Source of the DNA: Pseudomonadota bacterium
GTDB lineage: Bacteria > Myxococcota_A > Polyangia > Polyangiales > Polyangiaceae
DNA length: 5,679 nt
Direction: 5' to 3'
NCBI GenBank assembly: GCA_003242355.1
Contig: QGUH01000305.1
Location: 1-5,679 of the forward strand
Shown here: one piece after another, positions 5,650-5,679 of the stretch
Layout of the letters: each line of letters opens with the position of its first letter
Position numbering within the stretch: the stretch's first letter is position 1
The notes under the pieces: generated by a model
Databases searched by the model: none
Seen by the model: only the letters and a program-made list of their open reading frames with translations
Told to the model about the DNA's origin: nothing
Position numbers and translations under genes: made by a program

Positions 5650-5679
5650 TTAAACATTTCCCAACCCCCCAAAACCTAA
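5650..5679. other. Atypical low-complexity end, probable contig-edge sequence
   Basis: The last 30 bases switch abruptly to A/T- and C-run-rich sequence with homopolymers (a C6 and an A4), unlike the GC-rich coding DNA before it. They should encode penicillin-binding protein sequence upstream of the KTG box, but give a stop in the gene's frame. Poor base calls at an assembly edge are the simplest explanation. Confidence 0.5.

Overview
The window is GC-rich bacterial DNA with dense, high-GC codon use, so long antisense open frames occur that are not genes. No taxonomic marker is present. The genes suggest a GC-rich, probably free-living bacterium; a myxobacterial or related lineage is only a guess. 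The last ~35 bases look like a contig edge.

Bases 1-3098, minus strand: the start of an mrp (mnh) operon for a multisubunit Na+/H+ antiporter, in the order mrpA, mrpB, mrpC, with mrpC running off the left edge. The genes are packed tightly: mrpA and mrpB overlap by 4 bases (GTGA) and mrpB and mrpC by 1 base (TGATG). Separate mrpA and mrpB genes are the seven-gene (group 1) layout; mrpD-G would lie beyond base 1. The complex sits in the cytoplasmic membrane and exchanges internal Na+ for external H+, supporting salt and pH homeostasis.

Bases 3099-3854: a ~750-base divergent intergenic region with no convincing gene. Its features are a perfect 11-bp inverted repeat just ahead of mrpA, bracketing a GATAAT hexamer; degenerate direct repeats with five TCGATTC heptamers; two strong hairpin-forming sequences; and a 10-bp palindrome just before the next gene.

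Bases 3855-5435, plus strand: a 526-residue protein of the LarA / DUF2088 superfamily (nickel-pincer-dependent 2-hydroxyacid racemases and epimerases). It keeps the cofactor-lysine motif GGHKS but lacks a histidine at the position of the second catalytic histidine of lactate racemase. Bases 5425-5679, minus strand: the C-terminal end of a penicillin-binding protein transpeptidase, convergent with and overlapping the LarA-like gene by 11 bases. Its KTG box is visible but in a different frame, which most likely reflects sequence errors at the contig end.

The mrp operon and the LarA-like gene diverge from a shared upstream region, but nothing in their biochemistry links them. I do not see a clearly new multi-gene system. 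The best candidates for something undescribed are the structured intergenic region and the altered active site of the LarA homologue.
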